Shown here: positions 4,721-5,596 of the stretch, in pieces
How the letters are laid out: each line of letters starts with the position of its first letter
Position numbering within the stretch: the stretch's first letter is position 1
Source: Bradyrhizobium sp.
GTDB taxonomy: Bacteria > Pseudomonadota > Alphaproteobacteria > Rhizobiales > Xanthobacteraceae
DNA length: 5,596 nucleotides
NCBI GenBank assembly: GCA_013695565.1
Contig: JACDAG010000950.1
Location: 1-5,596 of the forward strand
Direction of reading: 5' to 3'
Translations under genes and position numbers: made by a program
The notes under the pieces: model-generated
Database searches by the model: none
Seen by the model: only the letters and a program-made list of their open reading frames with translations
Told to the model about the DNA's origin: nothing

Positions 4721-5596
4721 CGTACCCGCTCCAGGAACATGCTGACATGCGACGACAGCACGCCGCCGTCGCCGTGCAGCAGCGCGATCGAGGCGTCACG
4801 GACCTGGCGGTTGCCGGCGCGCCCTGTCATCTGCAAATGGGTCTCGACCAGATGCGCCATCGCGCCGCCGACGCCGCAATGGCCGTAGCTCAGGAGGCCG
4901 CCATGGGTGTTGAGCGGCATCTCGCCGTCCCGGCCGAAATGCCCTGCCCGCACCTTTGCCGCCGCTTCGCCGCGCTTGGCGAGACCGAGATCCTCCAGCA
5001 GCATCGCCAGCGTAATCGTAAAGCTGTCATAGACCGCTGCGTAGCGCACGTCGGAGATATCAAGGCCGGTGGCGGCCTTCGCCTTGGCAATTGAAATCTC
5101 GGCTCCGAGGTCGCTCAGGGCCGGCATCGCGGTGACGTGCTGATGGGTGTGCGCCTGCGCGGCGCCGCGGATGCGGACGCCAGCGTCACAGGTTCGCTCG
5201 CGGCTGACGACAAAAGCCGCGCCGCCGTCGGACACGGGGCAGCAATCCAGAAGCTTGAGCGGCATCGCTACCGGTTTCGACGCCATCACATCGGCGACCG
5301 TGATCGCCTCATGGAACTGGGCGCCGGGATGTGTCAGCGCGTGCGCCCGCATCAGCACCGCGAATTCGGAGAGGTCTTGCTGGGTGACGCCATATTCGTG
5401 CATGTAGCGCGACGCGACGAGGCCGTAATAGGCCGGGATCGTCGGCCCCAGCGTCACCTCGTAGTCGGGATGCCCGACCTGCGCCAACGCCTGGATCGAG
5501 GCGTCGCGGCTCTGCCCTGTCAGACGGTTTTCACCACCGACCACCAGCACATGTTTGACGATGCCGGCATCGACCAGATGATGCGCCAGCATGGTC
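4717..5596 (-). CDS. Thiolase-superfamily protein (SCPx/Ltp2-like), 5' end outside window
   Basis: The frame is open to the window edge, and 293 codons are visible, corresponding to the C-terminal three-quarters of a ~390-residue protein. The N-terminal part with the nucleophilic cysteine of true thiolases lies outside. Recognisable elements are HVLVVGGENRL near the visible N-terminus, PVSDGGAAFVVS, the thiolase_C segment DVRYAAVYDSFTITLAMLLE, and LNTHGGLLSYGHCGVGGAMA with the conserved GH (codon 4881-4879). The C-terminal loop where classic thiolases carry CxGGG reads LLHGDGGVLSSH and has no cysteine. That is a feature of the SCPx/Ltp2-like, DUF35-associated group, suggesting a CoA-ester thiolase or aldolase of non-standard mechanism. 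It acts with the DUF35 protein encoded immediately downstream with a 4-base overlap. The internal ATG at 5592 is not a supported start. Confidence 0.9.
   Translation of the reverse strand, partial: TMLAHHLVDAGIVKHVLVVGGENRLTGQSRDASIQALAQVGHPDYEVTLGPTIPAYYGLVASRYMHEYGVTQQDLSEFAVLMRAHALTHPGAQFHEAITVADVMASKPVAMPLKLLDCCPVSDGGAAFVVSRERTCDAGVRIRGAAQAHTHQHVTAMPALSDLGAEISIAKAKAATGLDISDVRYAAVYDSFTITLAMLLEDLGLAKRGEAAAKVRAGHFGRDGEMPLNTHGGLLSYGHCGVGGAMAHLVETHLQMTGRAGNRQVRDASIALLHGDGGVLSSHVSMFLERVR

Noticed and set aside
4549..5094. A 181-codon plus-strand frame across the thiolase/DUF35 junction
   Set aside because: It is antisense to two motif-bearing genes and its arginine- and histidine-rich translation is typical of shadow frames.

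Overview
The window looks like chromosomal DNA of a high-GC alphaproteobacterium, most likely Bradyrhizobium or a close relative (Nitrobacteraceae). This rests on codon use, on gene types familiar from that group, and on intergenic palindromes ending in GTCATTGC/GCAATGAC, which I recall as abundant there. No database search was possible, so the taxonomic call is an inference.

Layout, left to right. Positions 1-95 are non-coding with a GC-rich hairpin. A class I SAM-dependent methyltransferase is on the minus strand (96-815). A short palindrome follows (837-871). The next stretch is a decaying accessory locus. Read in transcription order on the minus strand, it holds an intact carboxymuconolactone decarboxylase (CMD)-like gene (1970-1443), then a SnoaL/NTF2-like gene (from 1431) cut by an in-frame TAA at 1062-1060, with its normal-looking C-terminal tail still readable down to 979. 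Directly after that lies an orphan copy of the last ~34 codons of a CMD gene (about 985-881), a diverged duplicate of the 3' end of the intact gene at a constant offset of 562 bp.

Divergently transcribed on the plus strand is a 577-residue exported DUF255/YyaL-type protein (2142-3875), with a signal peptide, a CxxC thioredoxin-like domain and a six-hairpin-type domain. Downstream are a small inverted repeat, an unlisted 33-residue single-pass membrane protein gene (4108-4209) and a complex nested palindromic repeat (4226-4341). The right end is a minus-strand operon: a thiolase-superfamily gene running off the window edge (4717 to beyond 5596), overlapping by ATGA a DUF35 zinc-ribbon/OB-fold partner (4361-4720). 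Such pairs act on acyl-CoA substrates.

The most noteworthy content is the decayed CMD-SnoaL locus (nonsense codon plus truncated CMD paralogue) and the nested repeat. I see no defence system, CRISPR array, tRNA, rRNA or transposase gene, and nothing that supports a wholly new multi-gene system.
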